A stretch of 64,000 bases of DNA from Miscanthus floridulus (GCF_019320115.1 NC_089584.1:77381260-77445259); one strand, 5' to 3'. Shown: positions 1-11,104, counted from the first letter of the stretch. Notes: a model not told the origin generated them from the sequence alone. Translations and numbers: made by a program.

Positions 1-948
1 TCTTGTCATTGGATTAGGTCACACTTATTCACCCTTTTCCAAAGACTTCATTGAGCCTAGCAATCTTCTTTCTCATAGCTTCCATGTTTGCAAAGTTAAT
101 GGAATATGCATTCAAATCAAGATTAAAACATTTTCCACAGCCTTGACTAGTGGAGGGAATAGAGGTTTCCTTTGCCTTAGTGAGATATGAGTTGCTATCG
201 CAAAGAATACTATATTGCATCTCAAGTTCATTGTGCTTTTCATCTAAGTCACAATACTTTTCTTAAGAACTTTATTTGCTTTCTTTGTGATAGCATGGTC
301 CTCTTGCTTTTTGGCCAAAGCCTTGCGCAAGGATTCCATCTCACTTCTCTCTAATGCAAGAGCTTCTTTGCTAGCAATGTAGAGATCCTCTTGTTGGATA
401 AGAGTCTCTTCTCTAGATTCTAGCTCGGCTTGGACACTCTCTAGATCCTCCATTAGCTTAGTGATGAATAATTTGGTCTTTCCATCTAAATTTTTAGTTA
501 TCATGTTTATTTCTTCATCACTAGATTTATCGTTGCTAGAGCTATCACTAATATCACTACTAGAGATATCACTAGGAGGTGGAGAAGATTTGGCCTTTGA
601 TTTGGATTTTACCTTCTCACCCTTTGCCATGAGACAAATGTGAGGGGAATAGTAGTCATCATCGGACATGTCGTTGAAGAGCCTTGGTGTAGGGGATGAC
701 TTGTGAATAGCAATAGTTGCAATCTTCTCATCCTCTTCACTTGTGCTTTCTTTAGTTGAGTCCCATTCAGGCCCAATGTGAGCCTCTCCCATATACTTCT
801 TGCTCTTTCTATGGTTGGTCTTCTTCTCTTTCTTGTCCTTCTTGTATTTGTTGTCTTTGATCTCATATGAACACTTGGCAATGAAGTGATCGGTGCTTCC
901 ACAATTATAGCATGTCCTCTTTTTCTTGTTTGGGAAGCTTCTCTTCAC
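1..948 (-). pseudogene. Element A gag, C-terminal part: CCHC zinc knuckle and acidic coiled coil
   Basis: Reading leftward from 948, the translation begins with a basic stretch and the nucleic-acid-binding knuckle CYNCGSTDHFIAKC (CX2CX4HX4C). A Ser/Asp-rich acidic segment and a Glu/Lys-rich stretch with heptad character, likely a coiled coil, follow until a stop near 244. Similar gag-like sequence continues at 29-220 in another phase, so at least one frame break lies near 225-243. Long coiled-coil extensions after the knuckle are usual in Sirevirus Gag. The protein would package element RNA in cytoplasmic particles. As it stands the gene is interrupted by element B and by frame breaks. Confidence 0.75.
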
Positions 949-2023
949 TACCTTGTAGCCTTGCTTCTTTAGCCCCTAGTGATACATCTTCATAAATAGA
1001 GCAACATCATCAACTTTCTCATATTGATCATCATCATTTTCACTTTCACTTGAAGACGATGTGGTCTCTACTCTTTCTTAAACTTGCTTGCTTGCTTTGG
1101 GCTTGCTAGTTGAAGCTTGTTTGTTGATCTTGGACTTGCTTGTAGAGCCTTGCTTGCTTGATTTGTTGGCCTTGAGAGCTACATCTTTGATCTTGACGCC
1201 CTCTAACTTTGCTTGCAATTCTCTAAGTTTCTTCCTCTCATTGTTTCTTCTCTTTGCATGTCAAAGGTCAAGATCCTCCCAAGTACATCATTTGGTGTGA
1301 AGTACTCAAACTTCTTCTTGTCTCTAATTAGAGTGACCACGGTCTCATTTTTAGGTGAATAAGCTTCCAACATAATCTTGACAACTTTATGATCATCTAG
1401 CTCATCACAACCATAGCCTCTAATCTTGCCCACCATTGTCATCAACCTATCAAATATCTCTTGCAGCCCTTCTCCATCCAAGATAACAAATTGGTTGAGC
1501 TTGGACATCAACAAATTAATTCTTACCTTTCTCACTTTGTCAACCCCTTCATGTGCAAGATGCAAAGTATCACAAATTTGCTTGGCAACATCCACACCAA
1601 TCACTCTATTGTACTCATCACCATCCAAGGCACTAAGTAGCACACTAGTAGCTTGAGCGTTGAGGTGGATGATTCTCATTTCTTCCATGGTTGGATTCTT
1701 GGGATCAACTGGTGGCTCAAATCCATTACAAACAACCTCCCAAATGCCGGGATGAAGGCCTATAAGATATGCTCTCATCAAGTGCTTACACTTGGCAAAG
1801 TTAGTCCCATCAAAATGAGATAACTTATGATCATGGTTAGTCATAGATATAGAAGAATAGTTAAAGGATACAACGACGTATTTGTTGTCGTCATTCTTCT
1901 TGCCCTTTCCTTTCTTGTCCTTCTTGCTATGCACTTGGTAGGACTCATCATCATCACCATCTTTAGAGCTGCTAGATAGCTCACTTGAAGATGCATTGGA
2001 AGCTTTTGTTTCTTGTTCCTTCT
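949..2023 (-). pseudogene. Element A gag, UBN2/copia-gag domain
   Basis: The open stretch 1203-1934 encodes a typical copia Gag core (UBN2 family): the FDGTNFAKCKHLMRAYL-like start, the central segment with leucine-rich helices, and the end near NDVLGRILTFD. Lys-rich sequence upstream joins across 1935-2023 to the point where element B inserted (TSD 2019-2023). Bases 949-1202 continue gag with Lys/Ser-rich linker sequence and acidic repeats in shifted frames, so the reading frame is broken between the core and the knuckle. Gag core domains assemble the virus-like particle. Decayed but clearly recognisable. Confidence 0.8.
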
Positions 2024-2495
2024 TGTCGACGAAATATGGTCGGCAGTCTACCTAGGGGTATGCCCAAGGTAGTAGATTATCGGCAGACAGATGCGCAAGC
2101 CCCAAACAAGACGGTGACGCAAGACAGACACGAGGTTTTATCCAGGTTCGGCCGCCGAAAAGGCGTAATACCTACGTCCTGCGTCTGATTTGTATTGCTG
2201 TATGTCAATGAGAGATGTTTTTTAGAGGGGTCCCCTGCCCGCCTTATATAGTCCGGGGGCAGGGTTACAGATCCGGAAACTAATCCTAGTCAGTTACAAT
2301 TGCCATATGTGGCCGGACAAGGATTCCTATTCTAACCGACCAGGATCCTGCTTGGTCGCCAAATCCATCTTGATTCCTTGTGCGGGACTCCGATCAGGTG
2401 AACCGAGCCGCACGTCGTTTTTCGGGTGGACTGAACCCATTGATCCGGGCCAGCCCAAGCTTAGCCGTAAGGGTATAGGGGTTAATACCCCCACA
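2024..2495 (-). repeat. 3' LTR of element B
   Basis: Begins TG and ends CA with the termini tgtcgacg and cccccaca. In element sense it starts TGTGGGGGTATT and ends CGTCGACA. A TATA box (ttatata on the plus strand, 2244-2250) sits mid-LTR, so transcription in element sense would start shortly to its left. Near-identical partner at 14642-15114. Confidence 0.95.
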
Positions 2496-2515
2496 GCTAG
2501 TCCCCGAGCATCATG
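2496..2515 (-). other. Plus-strand priming region of element B (polypurine-tract position)
   Basis: Directly inside the 3' LTR, the element-sense sequence is gctcggggactagc followed by the LTR. It occupies the place of the polypurine tract that primes plus-strand DNA synthesis, but is purine-rich rather than pure. Element C has the same block at 61275-61288 and fragment H a similar one at 47878-47889. Variants of this block recur through the 3' region. Confidence 0.6.
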
Positions 2516-2737
2516 TATTATGCTGCGACACGCCATTTTCACCTTCTCCGACAAGCGAGGCTTGGAACCTTGACGCCTCCGACCACCGTCATCACCGGAG
2601 AAGTAGGTTGTCCGAAGAATGTATGGTGCTCTTAAAAAAAAGAAAAGATTTCTGTCCTGAGAAGTGTGCCCACTTGTATTTCTGAAAAGAAATGTAAGTG
2701 GTCTTGAAGCATAGCATTCTTGAACATCAGAAGCGTA

Positions 2738-3400
2738 GGGGTCGAAAAACAAACACATTCACCGCAAGGTGAAGTGTGCCCACTTAGTCCCCGAGCCTGG
2801 TAGGAGGTGACGTAGGCACGTGGTGCCAGGGTCTAAAAAGAATTCATAGTTTAGTTGAAAACCGAATTGCCGTACAGGCAAACATGATGCACCGGCAGAT
2901 GCATCGTACCGACGTAGTCCCCGAGCTTGCTGGAAGGCAAAGTATGAGCCTTGTAGCAAGGTCTAAAGAAATGTCTCTTAACTGTATGTGAGTACAGATC
3001 ACATGTAGCCAAGGAGAACCATTATTCAAGCAGTGGTCGGGGCAGTCCCCGAGCATATTAATAATCCTTTTAATCATTCAAAGCACAGGGGTCGATTTAA
3101 ACAAACACATTCACCGCAAGATGAAGTGTGCCCACTTAGTCCCCGAGCCTGGTAGTAGGTGACACAGGCACATGGTGCCAGGGTCTAAAAAAGAAACTCC
3201 GCTGAAGTTAAGAATCCAATTGCCGTACATGCCAAACAAGACACACCGGCATTTGCATCGTACCGACGTAGTCGCCAAGCTTGCTGGAAGGCGAAGTATG
3301 AGCCTTGTAGCAAAGTCCAAATAAATGTCTCTCAACTGTATGTGAGTACAAATCACATGTAGCCGAGGAGAGCAAAACTCCAAGAAGTGGTCGGGAGAGT
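2738..3400. repeat. Direct duplication of about 350 bases in the 3' noncoding region of B
   Basis: The block starting ggggtcga at 2738 recurs at 3088, offset about 350-352 bases. Both copies carry in order the caccgcaag..gtgtgcccac segment, the agtccccgagcctggta segment, the gtgccagggtctaaa segment, and the cttgctggaaggc segment. The copies have diverged by scattered substitutions. Element C has one copy of this block (about 60690-60960, inverted), so the duplication arose in the B lineage. Confidence 0.8.
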
Positions 3401-3600
3401 CCCCGAGCACAGCGGTTGTCATAGCAGCTCCTGAATACGGTAATAGTCGGAGTAGTCCCCGAGCACAACCGTGGTCGGAGTAGTCCCCGAGCACAAAAGT
3501 GATCCGGACAGTGCCCGAGCACGGTAGTGGTCTGGGCAGTCCCCGAGCACAGTAGTGGTCAGGGCAGTCCTCGAGCACAGTAGTGGTCAGGGCAAATCCA
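3385..3600. repeat. Tandem array of about 28 bases in the 3' noncoding region of B
   Basis: About seven degenerate units of the form agtggtcggggcagtcc followed by ccgagcaca. Each contains the reverse complement of the gctcggggact block seen at the priming site. Element C carries a matching array at 60513-60680. The function is unknown. Confidence 0.8.
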
Positions 3601-3949
3601 CGATCGCGTGCGCTGCTTGTACTATTATTTGGTGTATTTATTTTTCTCTACTCTCTGCCAAGTCCAATCTGACCAGTCTGACACGTCTGGTCGAAAAAGT
3701 AAATAGGTATAGTACGTCATTCTATCTTCTTATTTTTATTTTTATTTTTTGGCAAACAGTCGGTTGACACCTGTATTGAGGTGTGTCAGTGTGGGTCCTC
3801 TTACACCATCAACGAAGAGGCGCGTACACTGTTAACGAAGGAGCGCGTTTATTGGCGCAGATTTCGAGGTTGTGTGAACAACCGTCTGCGGCGCGTGCGC
3901 ACGACTCCCAATATTCTCGGGCGAACGAAACGACGGTGCCCTTTTGCTT

Positions 3950-3956
3950 TATATAA
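3950..3956 (+). promoter_or_regulatory. Candidate TATA box of the antisense gene of B
   Basis: TATATAA in the context gctttatataatgtagg, 147 bases before the ATG at 4103. The interval contains CT-rich sequence typical of a plant 5' leader. The matching site in element C (around 60170-60190) has lost the TATA motif. Confidence 0.55.
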
Positions 3957-4102
3957 TGTAGGTCTGGTAAGTTACCCTCACCATTCCCCATTGTCATCCG
4001 CCGCCGCAACCTTCTTCTTCCTCCTGCCGAACCCTATTCCCCCAAAAATCATCACCAATCCCCTCGGTCTCCCGCATCCACCCACTTAGTAAGGACCAAC
4101 TA

Positions 4103-7100
4103 ATGGCGAAGAGAGACGCCCAGAAGAAAGGCGGGGTCATGGCGAAGGAATGGTGGAAGTCGCGGAGCAACGAGCAGACCATCGAGGACCTCGTCGCCAT
4201 GGGAGTGCTCCACAACAAGGCACTTGCGGGATGGCGTGCACCCGAAGGAGAAAGCTTCCCCGATCCACAACCAGGTGAAATTGTGGTTTTTGAAGATTTC
4301 TTCAAACGGGGTTTTGGGATTCCAGTGCACCCTTTCCTTCAGGGTCTCTGCTTGTACTACGAGATTGGGATTTGCAATCTGCATCCCAACTCGATTCTTC
4401 TCGTCTCTACCTTCATCCATCTCTGCGAGGCGTATGGTGGCTTCCAGCCCCATTTCGACCTCTTTCGCCACCTGTTTTGCCTTCGGAAAAAGGGAAGTGG
4501 TGGCTCGAAGATCGCCGGAGGCGTCTATCTGAACTTGCGTGACGGCATGAAAGCCCAATACCTGCACTGTCCCTGGAACACCTCATTGGACGAGTGGTAC
4601 AAGAAATGGTTCTACATCCGTGAAGAGCCGAACACCATCACTTTGTGCGACGTGGGGCTAATTCCAGAGAAGAAGAACAGCTGGTCGGAGAAGCCCGAGA
4701 ACTTGGAACAGATAGCCGAACTGCTCGGGATGATCCCGTGGAGAAGGCTTGATGGCCCGAGCGTGGTCGGCAACTTCATTAGCCGACGAATTCAGCCATG
4801 CCAGAAAAGGATTCATCCTGGCTTCGAATACCAAGGTGGCGTGGATCCGACAAGGACCAGGAAAGAGCCGCTCGATAAGACGGAGATCAAGGCTAGGATT
4901 GGAGAGCTGTTCAATCTGGCCGATCCGAATTATGTTGCACTGAACGCCATCGAGCACGCCTTCAAGCTGGCTCGACCTCCCCCAAAGGTAAATGACGTTT
5001 CCTTTTAACTGTAGAGTCATGTTGTATCAAGAAAATAACTGTCTTTTCCTTCATTTTGTGTCACAGTATAATGGCCGTGACCGGGCGGGAGTGTTCGTGT
5101 CGCCTCCCCCTGGTGTAGAATGGCCACAAGCTACCGGCCCAGCCGCCCAGACCAGCACCAGGACCGACGACGTTCACTGGGCGGTACTCGAGACCGTAGA
5201 AGACGCCTTGACCAGAGCCGCTGGCAAGCGTCCGGCTGCCAGCAAACGGCGCCAAGCCATCTTCTCCCTGTCGGACGACGAAGCAGAGGATGCTGACATC
5301 TTCCGGCTCGTCCCTCGAAAGAGGAGAAGGCAGGTGGGACCGACAGAGCAGGGTGGCTCCTCTAGACCAGCAGTGGTCACAGCACCGACCACTGCTGCAC
5401 AGAGGACCGACGAAGGGAACATGCCGCATCATACTCCGACGCCCGTACCGGAGGTTGATCAAATCCCGGTGGGAACTACCGAGCAAGCTGAGCAGGGACG
5501 GTCGAGGAGACGTTCCTTCGCCACATCCTTCCGCAAATCGAAACTGTAAGTATCCATATTTTTGATGTAAACTTTGCATTTTGTACTGGATGCTATTGTC
5601 GTCTAAATTTGTCTCTGAACTCATTAGATCTCAGTCCACCGAAAACCCCGACTAGCTAGCTGGGTGCGGAACGTCCTCACCAACAATGGCGGGACCAACT
5701 GCTCAGCAACCAGCCGTGGAGGAGCCCACGGCAGGGACTCCACCTAGGTCTCAGCAAGCGGACGACCAGACGCCGGTCCCCGAGCAGAATACAAGTGCTC
5801 CAAGCACGAACCCTGACGAGGCGGTTACCACGGCGCCAAGGGAGCTGGATCTAGCCGAGGGGCAGCAGCCAGAAGTTGCCCGGAACATGGTTACCGACGC
5901 GACGGCTCGTGGGAAAGCCATGGTGGTCGTGGAGTCTGCAAACGCCGGACCAGTGCCGCCTTCCGAACAGGAGGCTGAAGAGGACGAAGTAGAAGAAGTC
6001 CTGGGCCGTCCCCAAGATAGGCGACAACATGTATATGTTTCGCGCTATCGGAACGACGAATGGGTCATGCACGAGGAAATCCCAGAGGTCGAAGAGACCT
6101 TAAGAGTCGAACGGGCGGCCAAGCATCTGGTGACTGAAGTCCAGGTATATTTGGCTTTAGTCCTTGACCCTGTTGTGTAGTCGAACTGTCTGACGTGGCT
6201 TGTCTGTGTGCAGGACTTGATGAAAACTGCAAGATACCGCAAAAGGTGCTTCGACCAGATAGAAGGAATCATGATGACCAACAAGGAGCTGACGGCTGAA
6301 GTGGAGCGCCTACGGCGCCAACTTGAAGCCGCCGACCAGGAGAAGACAGACCAAGAGGCACAGAACCAAAACCTGGTCGGCCAGCTCCAAAGCAAAGAAC
6401 AGGAGAAAACAGGTAAGTGTTCACCGTATCATAACAAGTGCGGGACTTGTGTTGTTTTGTTTTTGACAGTAATAGATGTAATGCAGGTTTAGAAGCTGAA
6501 GTGACCCGCCTCCAGGGAGAGAACAGCCGTGCGCTTGCAGAATGTGGTCGCCTGAAGGAGGACAACGAGAAACTGGCACGCCGCCAGTCGGAACTCCAAG
6601 ACCACACTAACAGGATGAAGGACGACCTGAAAAGTAAGCACTCCAGACCACCTTTCTCATACAATTGCCCACATTGCCTTGTCGTATCATCACGTTTGAT
6701 GTCTTGTACTGTTTTCAGTTTTGAAAGTCAATGCCAAGAGGCACCTTGAGGCCGTGATCAAGGAGCGTGACGACTGGAAAGCACAATGCCTTAAGGCCAC
6801 CGAGGAGCGGGACACGTGTAGCAAGCGGTGCCAAGAAATGGCAACTGGCATTGTGCCCGTCCTCGACCTTATCGACCCAGCGCTCACAGAGGAAGAGCTA
6901 AGGACGCCTCAGCTCGGACTGGTCGAGAGATGCAAGCAAGCATGGGGATGGTTCCAAGACTTCGTGAAGGAGGCGGGTGAGTACACGGGTGCCCATGTGC
7001 TAAGCATGGTGCGTGCTCACTACCCCCTGATCGATCTCAAACGCTTGGAGGCTGGGTACCCGAAGGAGATAGACCCAGACAAGGCCGAAGAACTTCGGAC

Positions 7101-7281
7101 GGCCCAGCTGGACTTGTCGTCAAAGATAATTGGCGATATTAACCTGTGCGGAGGTGGGACAACACCTGTGCAGGGTATGCCATCGACAAGTCAGCCGGAA
7201 ATGCCGTCGGCTGCAAGCCAACCGACGAAGCCTGCGGTCTCGACCAGCCAGGCACCGGCGGGGCCATCTCCTTCAGCTTGA
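4103..7281 (+). pseudogene. Antisense gene of element B: six exons, Transposase_28-type (gypsy-associated) protein
   Basis: Runs opposite to the retrotransposon. Proposed exons: 4103-4987, 5067-5545, 5628-6144, 6214-6412, 6487-6633, 6719-7281; total 2790 nt, 929 residues. All five introns (69-85 bases) are GT..AG, several with GTAAGT donors. Exon 1 encodes a domain of the 'putative gypsy type transposon' family (PF04195), around GEIVVFEDFFKRGFG and HPFLQGLCLYYEIGI. Exons 2-3 are low-complexity with a basic nuclear-localisation-like cluster (PRKRRRQ, about residue 376). Exons 4-5 form a coiled coil. Exon 6 has a conserved helical domain and a Ser/Pro-rich tail. One in-frame TAG at 5653-5655 (codon 464) breaks it; C has CAA there, so CAG was probably ancestral. 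Such antisense ORFs are known in Tat elements; their function is unknown. Confidence 0.8.
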
Positions 7282-7890
7282 TTAGCTCAAGAGTCCTCAA
7301 GACTCGAGTAGGGTATCAGAGGCGACGAGCAGTAAATGCCCTGCTCACCGACCAGCCAATGTAATAGGCTTAGAGCTGTAGAAGGAGGACATAGTTGTGT
7401 TATTGTAAACTTGAGCCTCTTCAAGCAAGCTTGTAATAACGTAACTGTATATCATTACAAGCTTGTTTGCTTTATACAAAACGCGTTTAAGCTTGAAATT
7501 TTTTGTTGGTGTAACTAAGTGGGAACGTGTTAACGTTCGGTTTAGTTGTACCGTTTTGCTCGACACATCATCTCGAGGGGTTTGTGCGGCCCTGGTTGGC
7601 ATGTGGTCGGAGTGTGAGGTAACATGACCTGTGCACACGTGGACACGGACAAGTCAAACTAGGGGGGACCTGCCAATCACCTGCAACGTAGAGAGCGGAT
7701 CCCGTGCACGTGTTGGGAGGAACCGGAGACAGGACCTGCTCCGAAAACCATAGAAGGAGTGGTGGTCGGCTTGTACTGGCTAAGTCAGAATATCCATAAA
7801 ATTCGTAGTGACACATTAGAGTGGTCGGAAAAATCATAATTGCTTTATTAAAATAAATCGAAAATGTAAGTAGAGTACATATCTCAATAG
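7282..7890. other. Convergent spacer between the antisense gene and integrase of B
   Basis: About 0.6 kb between the 3' ends of two opposed genes. It contains a hairpin at 7422-7469 and, on the minus strand, an AATAAAG signal at 7849-7843, about 40 bases after the integrase stop. The same signal follows integrase in element C (56259-56265). No further coding sequence is supported. Confidence 0.6.
7422..7469 (+). terminator. Conserved hairpin 3' of the antisense gene
   Basis: caagcaagcttgtaat pairs with attacaagcttgtttg (15 of 16 positions) around a 16-base loop, about 140 bases after the antisense stop. The corresponding place in C (about 56630-56686) keeps one arm exactly and a weaker partner. 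It could be a 3'-end or RNA-stability element. The terminator role is only a guess. Confidence 0.35.
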
Positions 7891-8967
7891 TTAAGCATAG
7901 AATCGTCTAAGCTTGTCGATGTGCCATGAGTTTGGTACGTCCGCGCCGTCTAGATGAGCTAACCTGTAAGACGTTGGACGTGTGACTTCCTTGATCATGT
8001 AGGGTCCCTCCCATGGGGTTGCGAGTTTGTGGACACCAGCCTGGTTCGTCTTCCACTTCAGGACTAAGTCCCCGACCACGAAGAAATGCTCTTTAACGTT
8101 CTTGTTGTAGTACCTACGCAAAACAGCAAGGTATTTGGCCGTGCGTACGCAGGAATCAAGCCTTTTCTCTTCTGCGCTGTTGACTTCTAGCTCCCGTACT
8201 TCGTCGACCTTGCCTTCGTCGAAGTTCTCTACCCGTGCTGATCTGAAAGCTATATCTGGTGGAAGGACTGCCTCAGTGCCATAAACCATAAAGTATGGTG
8301 AGACGCCGGTGTTACGACTGGGCTGAGTTCGGAGGCCCCAGACAACGGCTGGTAACTCCTTGAGCCATCTTCCAGGAGCTTTATCATTTTCTCTGTACAT
8401 CCTCTTCTTCAACGCATCCAAGATCATGCCATTTGCCCGCTCGACTTGTCCATTAGCTCTAGGATGCGCCACCGAGACGTATTTTACAACTATGCTCCTT
8501 TCATCGCAGAAGTCCCAAAAAGCGTTCCCGGTGAACTGAGTACCCAGATCAGTAATGATATTGTTGGGCACGCCGAAACGGTGGATGACCTGGTCGAGGA
8601 ATGTGACAGCTTTCTCTGATGATGCCTGTACCAGAGGCATGTATTCTATCCATTTAGAAAACTTATCAATTAGCACGAAGACGCACGTAAATTTCCCAGG
8701 AGCTGGTTTGAAAGGCCCGATCATGTCTAGTCCCCAACATGCGAAGGGCCAAGAGGCTAGAATCGTCTGGATCTCATGTGCTGGTACATGGATTCTCTTG
8801 GAGAAGAACTGACAACCCTCACAGCGGTGGACTAGCTTCTCTGCGTCGGCCACTGCTGACGGCCAATAGAACCCTGCTCGGAAAGCCTTACCGACCAGTG
8901 TTCTCGAGGCCGCGTGGTTGCCGCAGGAGCCAGAGTGGATTTGGTCTAGGAGGTGCTCGCCTTCCTC
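7891..8967 (-). pseudogene. Element B integrase
   Basis: Open from just after the TAG at 8968-8970 to the stop at 7891. It carries an HHCC zinc-binding region ending in HRCEGC, then the catalytic core: Asp in GLDMIGPF, Asp in ITDLGTQFTG (ITDNGTQF is usual), and Glu in NGQVERANG, so the DD35E triad is present. The C-terminal part has a chromodomain-free GDLVLKW..TPWEGPY module and ends HIDKLRRFYA. Integrase inserts the element DNA with 5-base staggered cuts, matching the target duplication. It has no start codon of its own and would rely on the upstream frame, from which an amber codon separates it. Confidence 0.85.
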
Positions 8968-11104
8968 CTAGGTTATACACTTCATCAAGATTTCCTCCTT
9001 AGCGTTTTTGCGCCATAACTTGCCATCGACGAGCAAATACTGCTTACTACGACGCATCAGGCGCTCATTTTCTGTTCGATCGACATAACCGCTACCATCT
9101 GTCAAGTACTTGATGAAAGGCGTTCTCCAGTCCGGCTCATGAGTGGTCGGAAGCGGCTCGATTGTGCTTGGCGCCGGAACCGTAGCCACTAATTGCTGGT
9201 CTGAAACTTTGTTGGTCGTTGAATCTTCGTCTTCAATGGAAGGCGTGAGCAGGTCTTGGACGAATACGCCATGTGGGATTTTGGCTCGGGATGATCCTAA
9301 CTTTGACAACGCATCTGCTGCTTGGTTCTTGTCCCGAACCACGTGTATGTACTCGATGCCATAGAACCTGCCTTCCAGCTTTCTTATCGATTTGCAATAT
9401 GCGTCCATCTTTTCACTGGTCGTGTCCCAGTCCTTGTTGAGTTGGTTGATGACCAGAGCCGAATCTCCGTAGACATAGAGACGTTTAACTCCAAGCTCGA
9501 TCGCAATGCATAGACCATGCAGGCATGCTTCGTACTCGGCGGCATTATTAGATGCTGGGAAATAAATCCTAAGGACGTACCGGAGCTGCTCCTTGGATGG
9601 TGACACGAAAAGAACTCCTGCTCCCGCACCGTCAATGTTGAGAGAACCGTAGAAGTACATCGTCCAATATTCGTCGGATCCCGGAGAGGCAGGCGTGCTT
9701 AAGTCTGTCCACTCGACGATGAAATCGACGAGTGCCTGAGACTTGATTGTAGTACGGCTTGCAAATTCCAAGGAAAAGGGGCATAGCTCCATTGCCCATT
9801 TGACGATGCGCCCGTTCGCATCCTTATTGCGAATGATGTCCCCCAAAGGATACTCGGTCATGACCACCACACGATATCCATCGAAGTAATGTCTCAACTT
9901 TCGGGATGTTATCAGTATGGCGTAGAGCAGTTTCTGAATCTGCGGGTACCTGGTCTTGGATTCGTTGAGTACCTCACTAATGAAATAAATTGGCCGCTGT
10001 ACCTTGTAGGCGTGGCCCGGCTCATCGCGCTCGACCACTATTGTAGTGGAAACCACCCGATCGGTTGCCGCAATGTAAAGTAGGAGAGTTTCATCTTCTC
10101 TGGGAGCAGTAAGTACCGGAGGTGAAGTGAGGTATTGTTTCAGCTGCGTGAAGGTAGCGTCTGCCTCCTCCGACCACTCAAACTTCTCGGACGATTTGAG
10201 CAGTTTGAAGAACGGTAGTCCTTTTTCTCCTAATCTTGATATGAAACGGCTTAGAGCAGCCATGCAACCGGTGAGCTTCTGAATATCCTTCACCTTTTTT
10301 GGGGGCTTCATGTCTAAGACAGCTTTGACTTTCTCCGGGTTAGGGCGTATGCCGTCGTAACTGACGACGTTGCCGAGCAGTATGCCAGAAGGGACACCAA
10401 AGATGCACTTCTTTGGGTTTAATTTCCATTGGAACGTATTAAGGGCTGCGAAGGTGTGTTCCAGATTGTCAACAAGGGTATGTGCTTCCTTGGTTTTGAC
10501 AACTACATCGTCGACGTAAGCCTCGACGAGGCCGTCTTTTATCTCGTCGTTGAGGCAGGCCTGTATAGCGCGTTGGTAGGTAGCACCGGCGTTTTTGAGC
10601 CCGAACGACATAGTCGTGTAGCAATAGGCGCCAAAAGGCGTGATGAAAGATGTCTTGATCTGGTCGTCCTTTTTGAGAGCGATCTGGTGATAACCAGAGT
10701 AGCAATCGAGAAAGGAAAGCAGCTCGCAACCGGTGGTTGAATCTACGACCTCGTCTATGCGAGGTAAGCCAAAGGGGTCCTTAGGGCAGTGTTTGTTGAG
10801 ATCGGTGTAATCAACACATATTCTCCATTCATTATTCTTTTTGCGTACAAGAACCGGGTTGGCTAACCATTCCGGATGATACACTTCTTTGATAAATCCG
10901 GCTGCCAAAAGCCGTGTAACTTCTACCCTAATCGCCTCCTTTTTGTCGCGAGCGAACCGTCGTAGCTTCTGCTTGATTGGTTTGGCTTTGCTGTTGACAT
11001 TTAAGGAGTGCTCAATCAAGTCCCGAGGTACACCGGGCATGTCGGAAGGTTTCCATGCAAACACATCCACGTTGCCCCTCAAGAACCTGACGAGCGCGTC
11101 TTTC
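8968..11104 (-). pseudogene. Element B reverse transcriptase, RNase H and second (archaeal-like) RNase H
   Basis: One long open frame. RT motifs are in order, including the active-site YVDD (about 10505-10517). The connection and first RNase H-like region with [14 protein letters not shown] follow, then a second RNase H with the AAEYEA Glu, the GDSALV Asp and the QAADALS Asp. Its first catalytic Asp, in YFDGS of element C, is Tyr here (codon TAC, 9649-9651). A dual RNase H is a hallmark of Tat-lineage Ty3/gypsy elements. The frame is +1 relative to gag-protease; C lacks one A just after the shared TAG at this junction. It ends at the amber codon 8968-8970, which C shares. Confidence 0.85.

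Noticed and set aside
3385..3600. CRISPR-like array
   Set aside because: Units are contiguous degenerate tandem repeats without unique spacers, within a plant retrotransposon.
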